Positions 1-8,004 of a DNA stretch of 34,489 nt are shown here, in pieces. Positions within the stretch are counted from its first letter, which is position 1. Each line of letters opens with the position of its first letter. The DNA is from Pseudomonadota bacterium (GTDB lineage Bacteria; Pseudomonadota; Gammaproteobacteria; Burkholderiales; Casimicrobiaceae). The notes under the pieces are model-generated. The model did not search any database. It was not told where the DNA came from and saw only the letters and a program-made list of their open reading frames with translations. Location of the stretch: contig WQTW01000008.1 of NCBI GenBank assembly GCA_009786085.1, positions 1-34,489 on the forward strand, in the 5' to 3' direction. The position numbers were made by a program, and so were the translations under genes.

Positions 1-145
1 AGCGGGAGAGGGGATTTGTGTAGGTGGCACGACAAACCCCCGTCCGTCTTCGACGGACACCCCCTTTGAAAAGGGGGCTTTATAAGATTGCTGAACGCCC
101 CCTCTCCCTCTGCCCCTCTCCCGCGAGGGGTTAATGTATGGCGGT
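1..145. repeat. Repeat-filled 3' flank (R2, R5 elements)
   Basis: No gene is visible here. Bases 1-14 look like the 3' half of an R2 palindrome. Bases 33-81 are an R5 element: CAAACCCCCG, then the hairpin GTCCGTCTTCGACGGAC, then CCCCCTTTGAAAAGGGGG. Bases 103-131 are another R2 palindrome. The R5 copy recurs in opposite orientation at 34281-34327. The two hairpins could stop transcription coming from either side, but no convincing T-tract terminator is seen. Confidence 0.75.
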
Positions 146-3100
146 TCATGGGCGTTCTCCACGATGGTGTGATTCGCGCGTTGTGTGGGCAGACAACTTG
201 TCCCCCTCTCCCCCTGCCCCTCTCCCGCGAGGGGAGAGGGGAGAGAATGTACGTTTCCACGCGACACCGACCAACATCAGCAGCAGGAGCAGAAGCAACG
301 GCGGGGTCAGTGTCGGAATGTGCTGGAGGTTGCCCGATGTGGTTCCCACGGCGGTCACGGTGAATCCGGCGCTGTCGATGGTTTCCCATGTTCCGTTGTC
401 GTCAACAGCCAAAATGGCGGTGTAGCCGCCGGGCGTCAGTGCGCCGGTCGGAATGTTCACCAGCGGCCAGCTTCGGCTCTCGCCGACGGCAAGGGTAACG
501 GTGTTTTGTACGCGGGAGATTTCGGCTCCGTCGCTGTTTCTCAGCAACACGCGGGCTATCGTCACGTTGTCGAGTGAGGCGCCGCCGGTGTTCTCAACGG
601 TGTCGCTGCGGCTCTGCGGATCGCCCTGAACTACGACGGGATGCGCCAGGGCGACGCTTCCATCAATAATACCCGCGCCTATCGGCACTGCCGCTTTGAC
701 AATATAGCCGCTGCTCGCCTGTGCAAGGGTGACGCTGTTTTTGTCCTCAAGCCTGGCTTCGATGGTGTAATGTCCCAGCGGCGCAGAAATCAACCTCTGC
801 GGCGTTTCAAATCGCCGCGTCCCGCGAGCGACAACATCGCCCAGCGCTTCCGCGTGGCTAAAGACGATGTTGTTCGACGGATCACGCACAGTCAAGGTGA
901 CGCGGGCGCTTTCGATGGCGGTGTTGAGGGAAAGGTTGTTCGCCAGTGAATCAAGCATCACCAGATCGTTCGATGTGTATTCGATCTGGTCGGGCGCGAC
1001 TCTCAGCGAAGCCGACAGTTGCCCTCTGGCGATCGACAGGATGGCAAAGAACGCACGGTCGCTGGCAACGATGTTGCCGTCCGTATCGAAAAGTTCGCCA
1101 TGAAGCACGTAGGAGCCGGCAACATACCGCGCTGTGTTCCAGTGTTGTTGGTGCTCAACCATGCCATTGGAAATCAACATACCCAAGTCTGTTTCAGCGA
1201 AGGTTTCCACGACGATATCGTCGGCATCAAGAACGGAAAGCCGCACTTTGAAGCCCGCCGGGAAAGCGCCCAGATTCCTGGACAGCGCGTCAAACAACAC
1301 GGCTGTTTGCGGTGGATAGGCGGGCTGATCGGTGGAAACGTTGAGACTCGCCAGCCGGTTGGCGGCAGCCACCGAGATTTGAAGCCGGTTGTTGGCGATA
1401 TTGCACTCAGCGTTGATCCGGTTTTCATCGACGATGGCTTCTATCGGGTCGTCGCTGACGAGGCTCACGTTATTGAGCACCAAGTCGGCAAATGCGCCGG
1501 TTTTAAGGGCGGCGACGGGAACTTCGCCCAGCAATGTCCCGGATTGGTAGAAGCGGACATTGGCCGCCTGAGACAAGCTGCCCGCATTGCCGATGCGCGT
1601 CGCCAGCGTTACCGGCTGACCCGCGCCTTTGTCGATCAGCCGCAAGTTTCCCAAAGTCAGATCAACCGAGCGGATCGAATCGGCCAGCGCGCGCGCCATC
1701 GCCGCCGCGATTTCGCCCGATGTGTTGGCAAGGGTGACTTTTCCGCCATGCAGGGAGTTGACGGGTTTTGGCCAGGCGTTGGCTTCGAGTTCTGGGACAT
1801 TGGCCCATCCAATTCCTATAACGTCAATCCGTGAAACGCCGTTGGCGACAGTTTGCGGTAACTGGCTTTGGGTGGCAGGAATGCCTTCCCAATAGCCATC
1901 ACCAACAAGAACGAGGGTCTTGCTGCTTCCTTGAGGCGACAGGGTTTTCAGATACTCGGAAAGCATCAGAGCGCATTTCGGTCCTGAGCTATAGCCACCT
2001 GTTACCCTCTTGTTCTTGAGATCGTCCAGCAGTTGCTGCAATGTAGCGGGTGTAACTACCACAGCCTGATGCAACGGAATGAAAGGCCCGTAGTACATCT
2101 CAAGATCGGTTCCCAGCGTAAAACGTATTGAGCCATCGTGAGGAATGATGTTCGGGTTCTCGACAGCCTTGATCACACCTTCCATTTCGAGATCGTAGAG
2201 GTGGCTCACGCTACCGGAAGTGTCGATGCAGACCGCCACATCCTGAAAACCACCACCCACAGAACAGGAGGGCGAAACCCGCAAGGTGTTGTTTCCTTCA
2301 ATGGTTTCGATCACTTCAAGATCGCTGTCTACCATCAGATAAATCGGCGCGTCGCGGAAGGGCAGCAAGGCACCATCAATGGAAAAAGTCATGGCCCTTT
2401 CCTGCTGTCCGGAAAGGGCATCCATCCGCTGGCGAAAAAGCAAAACATCAACACCGGCATCCCAAGCCTCGTTGTGGTTGGTATCGACAAAGGCAATGAC
2501 GTTGAAAGCGCCCGCATCGTAGTTGCTATTGTTGACGACCTTGACCGATACCGTGCCATTAGCTTCGAACGTGTTGGGATCAACCACGAGCAGGGAACGA
2601 TCCGCTTCCCTCAACTGCAAGTCGGGCAAGGCAGCGTTATAGCTGCGGTTCAACATGATCGTGCCCAGGTATTGGGATTGCGCCCTTTCCCGGACAAACG
2701 GGAATACGACCATATCGTAACCCGTCATGCTCACCATCAAACGAGCATGGCTTTCAGCCAGCCCCTCGAACAGAAAATCCCCATTTGATTGACTGTAGCC
2801 TCTTTGTTCAGCCAATACTGTAGCTCCCAAGATGACTTCCTGGAGCAGGATGGCGGCGCCGTGAATCGGTTCAAGGCTTACGGCATCGACGACCGTGCCG
2901 AAAATCTCAAATGGAACGGTCGCAGAACCACTCCATTTTGGGGAAAGCATGGCATTGACTTCCGTCGTGTTTTCTATCGACAGCGAATACGTCATCGCTT
3001 CATAGCCACCATGTTGAATATGGAGCATGACCTCCCCTCTTGCGACATCGGTAAATTCGTAATAACCCCGTGCGTTGCTTGTCGCTGTCGCGGTATGTGC

Positions 3101-5341
3101 GCCACTGAGCAAAAGCACCGCGCCGCTGACAGGCTGCTTTGTGATGTTGTCCAGAACAACACCGTACAGACTTGGATGGATATTGGCTTCCGGCAACAGT
3201 CCGGCAGGCAGCTCATATGCCTGACCGGGCTTGACGTTGAAGCTCGCAAACACCGACTGGTATCCGACCGCGTTGATCTGTGCGCGGGTATCTCCGAGGC
3301 TCAAGACATTAACCGTCGCTACACCATCGGCGCCCGACAAGATGGTCGCCGTGGTTGCACCGGAAAGGACGATCTCCGCGCCATGAATGGGCAGGTTTGT
3401 AGCTCGGTCGGTCACGGTGACTTTCAGCGACGATTCCGGCTGTGTGCCGGTCAATGCCGTGAGGCCGACATTGAAAACCGTGAACCAGTTGTTATAGACA
3501 AAAATCCTGTAGGTGGCTGGCTCATAGCCTGCTTTCGAGAAAATAATGTCGTCTCTCGAAAGCGTGATACCCGTGAATTCGTATTCTCCCTGCGCATTGG
3601 TCTGTGTTTCCAAGCTCCAAGTTGGAACCTGAACGCTAACACCTGCAAGCGGCAACCCGGTATCAGTATCCGCCACCGTCCCTTTAAGCACCGCTCCTGT
3701 ACCGGTGTACGGAACCAAAGAAACGGGAACTTCGATATCCTGCCACCCTTTGAGATCAATCTTTATCAAAGCGATCTCGTAACCGTAGTGCCACACCTCG
3801 AAAAAGTTTTCTCCGAGAGCCAGCGAATTGCTGTGCGTCGCCACGCCCTGAGCATTGGTGGTGACATTGACGGTCGTACCCACCGGATCGAGAGCAATAG
3901 TAACGCCCGACAGGGGCGAGCCCGTTTGCGCGTCGGTGACGATAAACTTAACGCTTCCTGCCGACGATGTTTGTTTGAACAGCAAATCCAGGTTGATGAC
4001 CTCCCCGGCTTTTGCCGTAAATGAAGCCCGGATGATGGGGTAGTTATAGTAACTAGCCTCCAGTTCAATCTGTCCGGCAGGAAGGCCTGTCAGCGTATAG
4101 GCACCAGAACCATCAGCGCTAACGATTTGCGTACCAGCCTTAATGGAAGCGCCAGAAGCTACATAAATTATGCCAGCAACCGAATGATAATAGTGAGCAA
4201 CGCCAGTGATGGTGACATCATTACTCACCCCGGCGATCAGCCGCAGTTCGCCCAGATCGAGATCCTGTCCAGTTTGCAGATTCAACGGCGCAGATAGCGG
4301 GCGGTATCCCGTAGCCTCAACGGAAAGTTGTTCCGCTCCTGCGTTAAGGTGCGTGAATGTAAAGCGCCCCTGCGCATCGGTATTGATAGTCAGATTGGTT
4401 CGCGCCAGCCTGACGGGCACGTTCTCAATAGGCAAGCCAGTATCGTTGTCAACGATGGTTCCGGTAATGCTGGCGTGATCAGGGTTGGGAGAAGGCCTGG
4501 ATGTGGCGCCAAGCACCTGCAACACCAGCGCCGTCACATAGGCGTCGCCCTCCCAACTCCCATTGGCAGATTGCGCGTCAGAAAGTACTGTCAGCGCGGT
4601 TTGCACGCTGTTGGTGTCCGGCAACATCAACAACACCGCCCGCAAGGCATGCGCGTTGTTCAGCACATTGCCCCAGTGTCCGGCGCTCTGTTGCGCCATC
4701 AACCCGTTTTGCGCCCGTGTGAGGTTGGCGTTGATGTTGAAGGTTTTTCGATACAGCCAGACCGCTTCCATCGCCTGCGCGGTTGCGGCCAGATCAAAGC
4801 CGCCTTCCATGCCGTCCCAGCGGCCATCGGCTTTTTGCTGGCTTAACAACCATGTGAGCGCTCTTTGTGTTTCGCTGCCGTTCAGTTGTCCAACGGCTGC
4901 CAACGCTTTTAACGCCCAGGTCGTGTCCAGCACCGAGCTTTCATACCATTGCTCAAAGCCGAAGCCGCCATCGGCGTTTTGGTAACTTTTGAGTGTTGCG
5001 ACGAGTGCTGCGGTCGGCTTTTCTTGTTGCGCGTTGGCAATGATACGACGCGCTACGGTCTCTGCGCTGTTGTCGGGCGAAGCGTTCAAGAAATCCAGCG
5101 CACGGGTTTGCGCTGTATCGACCGGCTGTTTCAGCGAATGAAAAACGGTCAGCGCTTCACTGGTCGATTGTTCCGGCAACGCGATGTCTGCCGAGGTTGA
5201 GTACGAACCATTGGACGGCTGACTTTGCGCCTGCAACCATGAAACGCCCTGGTCGATGCTACTGGCGTTGGCAGGAAAGACCGCACATAAACCGATGATG
5301 TACGCTAAAGACAGCACGATTCCCTTGAGTAACGAACGCAT
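146..5341 (-). CDS. Giant secreted multidomain protein: toroid, CarboxypepD-reg-like repeats, VWA, CARDB, IPTL-CTERM-like
   Basis: This is a 1731-residue protein. Residues 1-26 form a signal peptide (cleavage after ANA). Residues about 28-280 look like a prenyltransferase/squalene-cyclase alpha/alpha toroid, with repeated helices and NADGGFGFE, KADGRWDG and SANGSWEG turns. Residues about 290-895 hold seven carboxypeptidase-regulatory-like beta modules with recurring DTGLP and TNAQG motifs. A CARDB-like segment (905-1022) precedes a VWA domain (1032-1225) whose MIDAS is DTSGS at 1040-1044. Three to four more beta domains (1227-1665) lead to HIPTLTP and a leucine-rich membrane segment ending WKR (1674-1697), which resembles an IPTL-CTERM sorting signal. 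This suggests export and surface anchoring or adhesion. The last 34 residues come from R2 repeat DNA, beyond the expected end of the sorting signal. The start has AAGAGG a few bases upstream. The function is unknown; the toroid need not be enzymatic. Confidence 0.9.
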   Translation of the reverse strand: MRSLLKGIVLSLAYIIGLCAVFPANASSIDQGVSWLQAQSQPSNGSYSTSADIALPEQSTSEALTVFHSLKQPVDTAQTRALDFLNASPDNSAETVARRIIANAQQEKPTAALVATLKSYQNADGGFGFEQWYESSVLDTTWALKALAAVGQLNGSETQRALTWLLSQQKADGRWDGMEGGFDLAATAQAMEAVWLYRKTFNINANLTRAQNGLMAQQSAGHWGNVLNNAHALRAVLLMLPDTNSVQTALTVLSDAQSANGSWEGDAYVTALVLQVLGATSRPSPNPDHASITGTIVDNDTGLPIENVPVRLARTNLTINTDAQGRFTFTHLNAGAEQLSVEATGYRPLSAPLNLQTGQDLDLGELRLIAGVSNDVTITGVAHYYHSVAGIIYVASGASIKAGTQIVSADGSGAYTLTGLPAGQIELEASYYNYPIIRASFTAKAGEVINLDLLFKQTSSAGSVKFIVTDAQTGSPLSGVTIALDPVGTTVNVTTNAQGVATHSNSLALGENFFEVWHYGYEIALIKIDLKGWQDIEVPVSLVPYTGTGAVLKGTVADTDTGLPLAGVSVQVPTWSLETQTNAQGEYEFTGITLSRDDIIFSKAGYEPATYRIFVYNNWFTVFNVGLTALTGTQPESSLKVTVTDRATNLPIHGAEIVLSGATTATILSGADGVATVNVLSLGDTRAQINAVGYQSVFASFNVKPGQAYELPAGLLPEANIHPSLYGVVLDNITKQPVSGAVLLLSGAHTATATSNARGYYEFTDVARGEVMLHIQHGGYEAMTYSLSIENTTEVNAMLSPKWSGSATVPFEIFGTVVDAVSLEPIHGAAILLQEVILGATVLAEQRGYSQSNGDFLFEGLAESHARLMVSMTGYDMVVFPFVRERAQSQYLGTIMLNRSYNAALPDLQLREADRSLLVVDPNTFEANGTVSVKVVNNSNYDAGAFNVIAFVDTNHNEAWDAGVDVLLFRQRMDALSGQQERAMTFSIDGALLPFRDAPIYLMVDSDLEVIETIEGNNTLRVSPSCSVGGGFQDVAVCIDTSGSVSHLYDLEMEGVIKAVENPNIIPHDGSIRFTLGTDLEMYYGPFIPLHQAVVVTPATLQQLLDDLKNKRVTGGYSSGPKCALMLSEYLKTLSPQGSSKTLVLVGDGYWEGIPATQSQLPQTVANGVSRIDVIGIGWANVPELEANAWPKPVNSLHGGKVTLANTSGEIAAAMARALADSIRSVDLTLGNLRLIDKGAGQPVTLATRIGNAGSLSQAANVRFYQSGTLLGEVPVAALKTGAFADLVLNNVSLVSDDPIEAIVDENRINAECNIANNRLQISVAAANRLASLNVSTDQPAYPPQTAVLFDALSRNLGAFPAGFKVRLSVLDADDIVVETFAETDLGMLISNGMVEHQQHWNTARYVAGSYVLHGELFDTDGNIVASDRAFFAILSIARGQLSASLRVAPDQIEYTSNDLVMLDSLANNLSLNTAIESARVTLTVRDPSNNIVFSHAEALGDVVARGTRRFETPQRLISAPLGHYTIEARLEDKNSVTLAQASSGYIVKAAVPIGAGIIDGSVALAHPVVVQGDPQSRSDTVENTGGASLDNVTIARVLLRNSDGAEISRVQNTVTLAVGESRSWPLVNIPTGALTPGGYTAILAVDDNGTWETIDSAGFTVTAVGTTSGNLQHIPTLTPPLLLLLLLMLVGVAWKRTFSPLSPRGRGAGGEGDKLSAHTTRESHHRGERP
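199..243. repeat. R2 palindromic repeat inside the 3' end of the giant gene
   Basis: CCCTCTCCCGCGAGGGGAGAGG is a near-perfect palindrome with C-rich flanks. Read on the minus strand it encodes the tail SPLSPRGRGAGGEGD of the giant protein, directly after the basic end of its anchor segment. The same element recurs at 103, 23520, 27672, 28424, 30508 and 34181. Confidence 0.8.
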
Positions 5342-5722
5342 GTTGAGCCTCTTGACGTTAGAAATGGGGTTTCAAACCCGACGGTTTTTGATAAGGAAAA
5401 AGATAGGGGCTTTGCTGCTGCTTCTGCGGGCGAGACGAGCGCGCTTCCTTTCCAGTTTCCCGCATGAGGACGGCGGGGAAAAGAAACGCCAGAGCATGAT
5501 GATGACAAAAGAATTTCTGCCACAAGCAAAGCGGCTCATCCAGCCGCCGTTGTCGCCCGCGCATAGCGCCAGAGAATGCTTTAGGCATCCCTTCGGGGGG
5601 TTCCGGCAAGGTATCCAGCAATAATGGGGACATCCGCATTTCCACAAATTCACCCAACAAGTGAATTATTATAAACCATTTAAGCTCATAAACAATGTGC
5701 ATAGCGCGTAAGGTTCCTGCAC
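5342..5722. other. Divergent intergenic region, possible long leader of the giant gene
   Basis: These 381 bases separate the divergent giant gene and XRE regulator. An AT-rich stretch (5661-5700) holds a good minus-strand promoter, which would give the giant gene a leader of about 320 nt. The leader contains an open frame (5358-5639, minus, 93 codons) with no convincing ribosome site and no recognisable family. It also contains CGGGTTTGAAACCCC near its end (5366-5380), related to the R6 palindrome. No known riboswitch consensus was matched. Confidence 0.5.
5668..5695 (-). promoter_or_regulatory. Predicted sigma-70 promoter of the giant gene
   Basis: On the minus strand TTGTTT (5690-5695) lies 16 bases before a perfect TATAAT (5668-5673). 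It sits in the most AT-rich part of the divergent region and points at the giant gene, about 320 bases upstream of its ATG. The neighbouring XRE regulator could bind the same stretch. This is inferred from consensus match only. Confidence 0.5.
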
Positions 5723-6124
5723 ATGAAAGATGAGCACGCAGAATTTTCAAAACGTTTGGCAGCGGCAATGCGCGCGATGGGGTATGAGGCGCGCCCGTCT
5801 ATTCTTTATAAGCGATTTAACTCGCGTTATCGCGGCGAGTCCGTCAGTTTTCAAACCGCGTCGCGCTGGCTGAACGGCAAAAGCCTCCCTGAGCAGGAGA
5901 GGCTCGTCGTGCTCGCCGAGTTGTTTCGCATTGACCCGCAGACGTTACGTTATGGCGGCAAGGATCAAGCACATAAAAATGCGCCGCCTTTCATGTGGCC
6001 AGATCAGGTGACTCCACGCTATCAAGCGCTGTTCGAGGATTTCCTGGCGCTACCCGAAAAGCAACGCGAGATCGTCGGAAATTTGATCGCGTCCCTGACG
6101 GAACTCGCCCATAAACAGAAATAA
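5723..6124 (+). CDS. XRE/Cro-CI-like helix-turn-helix transcriptional regulator
   Basis: A 133-residue cytoplasmic protein. Residues about 8-75 form a phage-repressor-like HTH: helix 1 FSKRLAAAMRAMGYE, then GESVSFQTASRWLNGKSLPEQERL as the recognition region, then VLAELFRIDPQTLRYG. This variant, with VSFQTASRWLNGK in place of the usual S(Q)xxxSxxExG, is common for small proteobacterial XRE regulators. The C-terminal part (90-133, FEDFLALPEKQREIVGNLIASL) is helical and may dimerise. The gene is divergent from the giant secreted-protein gene, so it may control that promoter or its own; no operator is proven. Ribosome site is weak (AAGG about 11 bases upstream). Confidence 0.75.
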   Translation: MKDEHAEFSKRLAAAMRAMGYEARPSILYKRFNSRYRGESVSFQTASRWLNGKSLPEQERLVVLAELFRIDPQTLRYGGKDQAHKNAPPFMWPDQVTPRYQALFEDFLALPEKQREIVGNLIASLTELAHKQK

Positions 6125-6204
6125 GGCTGAGGTCATTATTGCGGCGCAATCGGCACAAACAGCGCAGTTGGATTAGAGCGTTTTTGGTTTAAACGCATAC
6201 GGCA

Positions 6205-6250
6205 AACAACCCCATCCCCTCCCTAACCCTCCCCTTGAAGGGGAGGGAAC
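6205..6250. repeat. R2b palindromic repeat
   Basis: CCCTCCCCTTGAAGGGGAGGG with the flank ACCCCATCCCCTCCC. The same element lies inverted at 30558-30599 between gspK and gspL, and a half copy lies at 33182-33195. Confidence 0.8.
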
Positions 6251-6262
6251 AAAGCGACGCAA

Positions 6263-6309
6263 CCTCTGACCTCTGACCTCTGACCTCTGACCTCTGTCAT
6301 CTGACCTCC
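6263..6309. repeat. R1 heptad array at the end of the outer membrane factor gene
   Basis: On the minus strand GAGGTCA is repeated in tandem with a 7-base period. The array begins inside the last codons of the outer membrane factor gene: it supplies GAGGTCAGATGA, giving residues E-V-R and the stop. Other arrays lie at 16064, 23654, 26941 and 27513. Confidence 0.85.
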
Positions 6310-7763
6310 GACAACCCTATCGCCTGAAACAACGCTACGGTACTCGCGTAGCGGTCTGCCGCCGATTGAACTCGCGCCAGCAACGCTTCCAGATAGCGCC
6401 GCTCGGCATCGAGCACGACCCACTGATCGACGCCGCCCAGTTGATAACGCGCGTCTATCAGCCGATACGTTGCCAGTGCTTCATCGACCGCCGCACTGCG
6501 CGCTTTCAAGGTCAGCGCATCGGTTTCCAACGCCCGCAACGCATCGGCGACATTCTGAAATCCCTGCAACACGGTTTGTCTGTACCCTGCTGCTGCTGCA
6601 TCAAACGCTGCTTCGGCAGCGCGTTTGTAAGCTTGCAATTCGCCGCCGCGAAACAGTGGTTGCGCAACACCCGCACCCAGATTCCAGAGATTGAAACCTT
6701 CGGCAAACAGTTTTTCTCCGCTCAACGCCGCAGAACCGAAACTGCCGCTCAAGGTCAGGCGCGGATACAGATTGGCCGTCGCCACACCGACGTTGGCGCT
6801 CGCCTGATGCAGCATTGCTTCGGCAGCGCGAATGTCGGGGCGTTGACGCACCAGTTCGGAAGGAACTGTTAACGGCAGTGCTTCCGGCAGTCGCAAATCG
6901 GCGAGATGAAACTGCGGTAGCGTTGCCTCGCCCGGCGTCGTTCCCGAATACAACGCCAGTTGATGACGCACGCTGTACAACAACCGTTGCAGCGGGGGCA
7001 AACGCGCCTGATGTTCGGCCAGCGCGCTTTTCAGTTGTTGCACATCAGCGTCGGACACGCCGCCCAGCGCGCGCCGCGCTTCGAGAATCGCCAACTGTTT
7101 TTGCAACGCCTCGATCATCGTATTCAAAACACCGATTTGCTCGCGCAACGACGCTTCGCGCACAGCGGCAGCGGCGATATTGGCCGCCAGCGTCAGTCGC
7201 GCCGCTTCCAGTTGCCAGGATTTGATTTCCGTTGCCGCCTGCAAACCTTCCAGCGCCCGCGCATTGGCGCCGAACCAGTCGAACGTATAAGAAACGCCGA
7301 CCGATACGTTGTAAAGCGTGAACGGCGGCGGGCTGGGCATCGTTGTCATTCCCATCGTGACGAAATCGACTTGCTGCCGCGCTGCCGATACGCCGACATC
7401 GGCCGATGGATAGCGCGACGCACCGGCGCGCGCCAGATATTCTTCCTGCGCCTGCCGGAGACGCGCCTCGGCTTCCGCCAGCGTCGGATGGTTTTCCAAC
7501 GCCTGTGCGATCAGTTGATCGAGCGCCGCATTTTGAAAAAGCGTCCACCAGGGTTTGCCGTGCAACACGTCCTCGTTGACGAATCGCTGCGCCGCGCCGC
7601 CGTGCGCAACCGTTGGAACGTCTGCGGTTTGTTCCGGCAACGGCGTCTCCGTATAGTGCGTTACCGTCGGCGCTTCCGGCGATTTGAAGTCGGGGCCGAC
7701 CGCGCAACCGCAAAGCGCCACAGTGAAGCAACAAACAACAATAGAGGCTTTTTTGAAATACAC
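6297..7763 (-). CDS. TolC/NodT-family outer membrane efflux lipoprotein
   Basis: About 488 residues from the GTG at 7763, which I prefer because it starts directly at a lipoprotein signal (FKKASIVVCCFTVALCGC, lipobox cysteine 20, then AVGPDFKSP as in NodT/OprM-type factors). An in-frame start further upstream (7994) would add 77 residues encoded by R3 repeat DNA and is unlikely. Two outer-membrane-efflux repeats are visible: PWWTLFQNAALDQLIAQAL with long coiled coil, and a second half with PSELVRQRPDIRAAEAMLHQA. Known role: the outer membrane duct of tripartite pumps. It is the last gene of the set with the ABC permease, ATPase and fusion protein, but a repeat-filled 241-base gap separates it from the permease. 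The last residues and the stop lie in an R1 array. No strong ribosome site is seen. Confidence 0.85.
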   Translation of the reverse strand: MYFKKASIVVCCFTVALCGCAVGPDFKSPEAPTVTHYTETPLPEQTADVPTVAHGGAAQRFVNEDVLHGKPWWTLFQNAALDQLIAQALENHPTLAEAEARLRQAQEEYLARAGASRYPSADVGVSAARQQVDFVTMGMTTMPSPPPFTLYNVSVGVSYTFDWFGANARALEGLQAATEIKSWQLEAARLTLAANIAAAAVREASLREQIGVLNTMIEALQKQLAILEARRALGGVSDADVQQLKSALAEHQARLPPLQRLLYSVRHQLALYSGTTPGEATLPQFHLADLRLPEALPLTVPSELVRQRPDIRAAEAMLHQASANVGVATANLYPRLTLSGSFGSAALSGEKLFAEGFNLWNLGAGVAQPLFRGGELQAYKRAAEAAFDAAAAGYRQTVLQGFQNVADALRALETDALTLKARSAAVDEALATYRLIDARYQLGGVDQWVVLDAERRYLEALLARVQSAADRYASTVALFQAIGLSEVR

Positions 7764-7786
7764 ATGGGTTATATGGCTGAATATCT

Positions 7787-7945
7787 CATGCGAAGACGCG
7801 AAGACGCGAAGGGATACCGAGGGAGTTGCGACATAGGTAAGCGTTTTTTCATCTGATGCCACGTTGCCCGTCGGCGAAGCGAGGCATTGGCTTTGGCGCG
7901 CGCTTGAACGCCAGCCTTCGCGTCTTCGCGCCTTCGCGTGAAAAT
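7787..7945. repeat. Inverted pair of R3 repeats in the permease to outer membrane factor gap
   Basis: GCGAAGACGCGAAGACGCGAAG at 7789-7811 and its inverted counterpart CTTCGCGTCTTCGCGCCTTCGCGTG at 7914-7940 flank about 100 bases. This makes a long potential stem in any transcript running through from the ABC genes. The enclosed stretch contains GGCGAAGCGAGGCATTGG, loosely related to R9. No gene is seen in 7764-8004. Confidence 0.75.
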
Positions 7946-8004
7946 TTTCTTGATGGCTTCGCTTTGCCACCCACCTAAAAATTGAAAGAGCCATGAATGT
8001 TTCC

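Noticed and set aside
1019-4024. Long plus-strand open frames (1019-1834, 2138-2788, 2789-4024) opposite the giant gene
   Set aside because: The minus-strand frame has a signal peptide, repeated domains and a MIDAS; the plus-strand peptides show no domain, no ribosome sites and antisense-type composition.
5380-5490. A c-di-GMP (GEMM) or cobalamin riboswitch in the leader of the giant gene
   Set aside because: GCAGCAAAGCCCC and GGAAACTGGAAAGG recall parts of these motifs, but the paired helices and the remaining consensus are missing.
5358-5639. 93-codon minus-strand frame in the leader of the giant gene as a real gene
   Set aside because: No good ribosome site, no signal or domain, and odd composition; kept only as part of the leader observation.
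7764-7994. A longer start for the outer membrane factor gene at 7994
   Set aside because: The extra 77 residues derive from R3 repeats and would bury the lipoprotein signal inside the protein.
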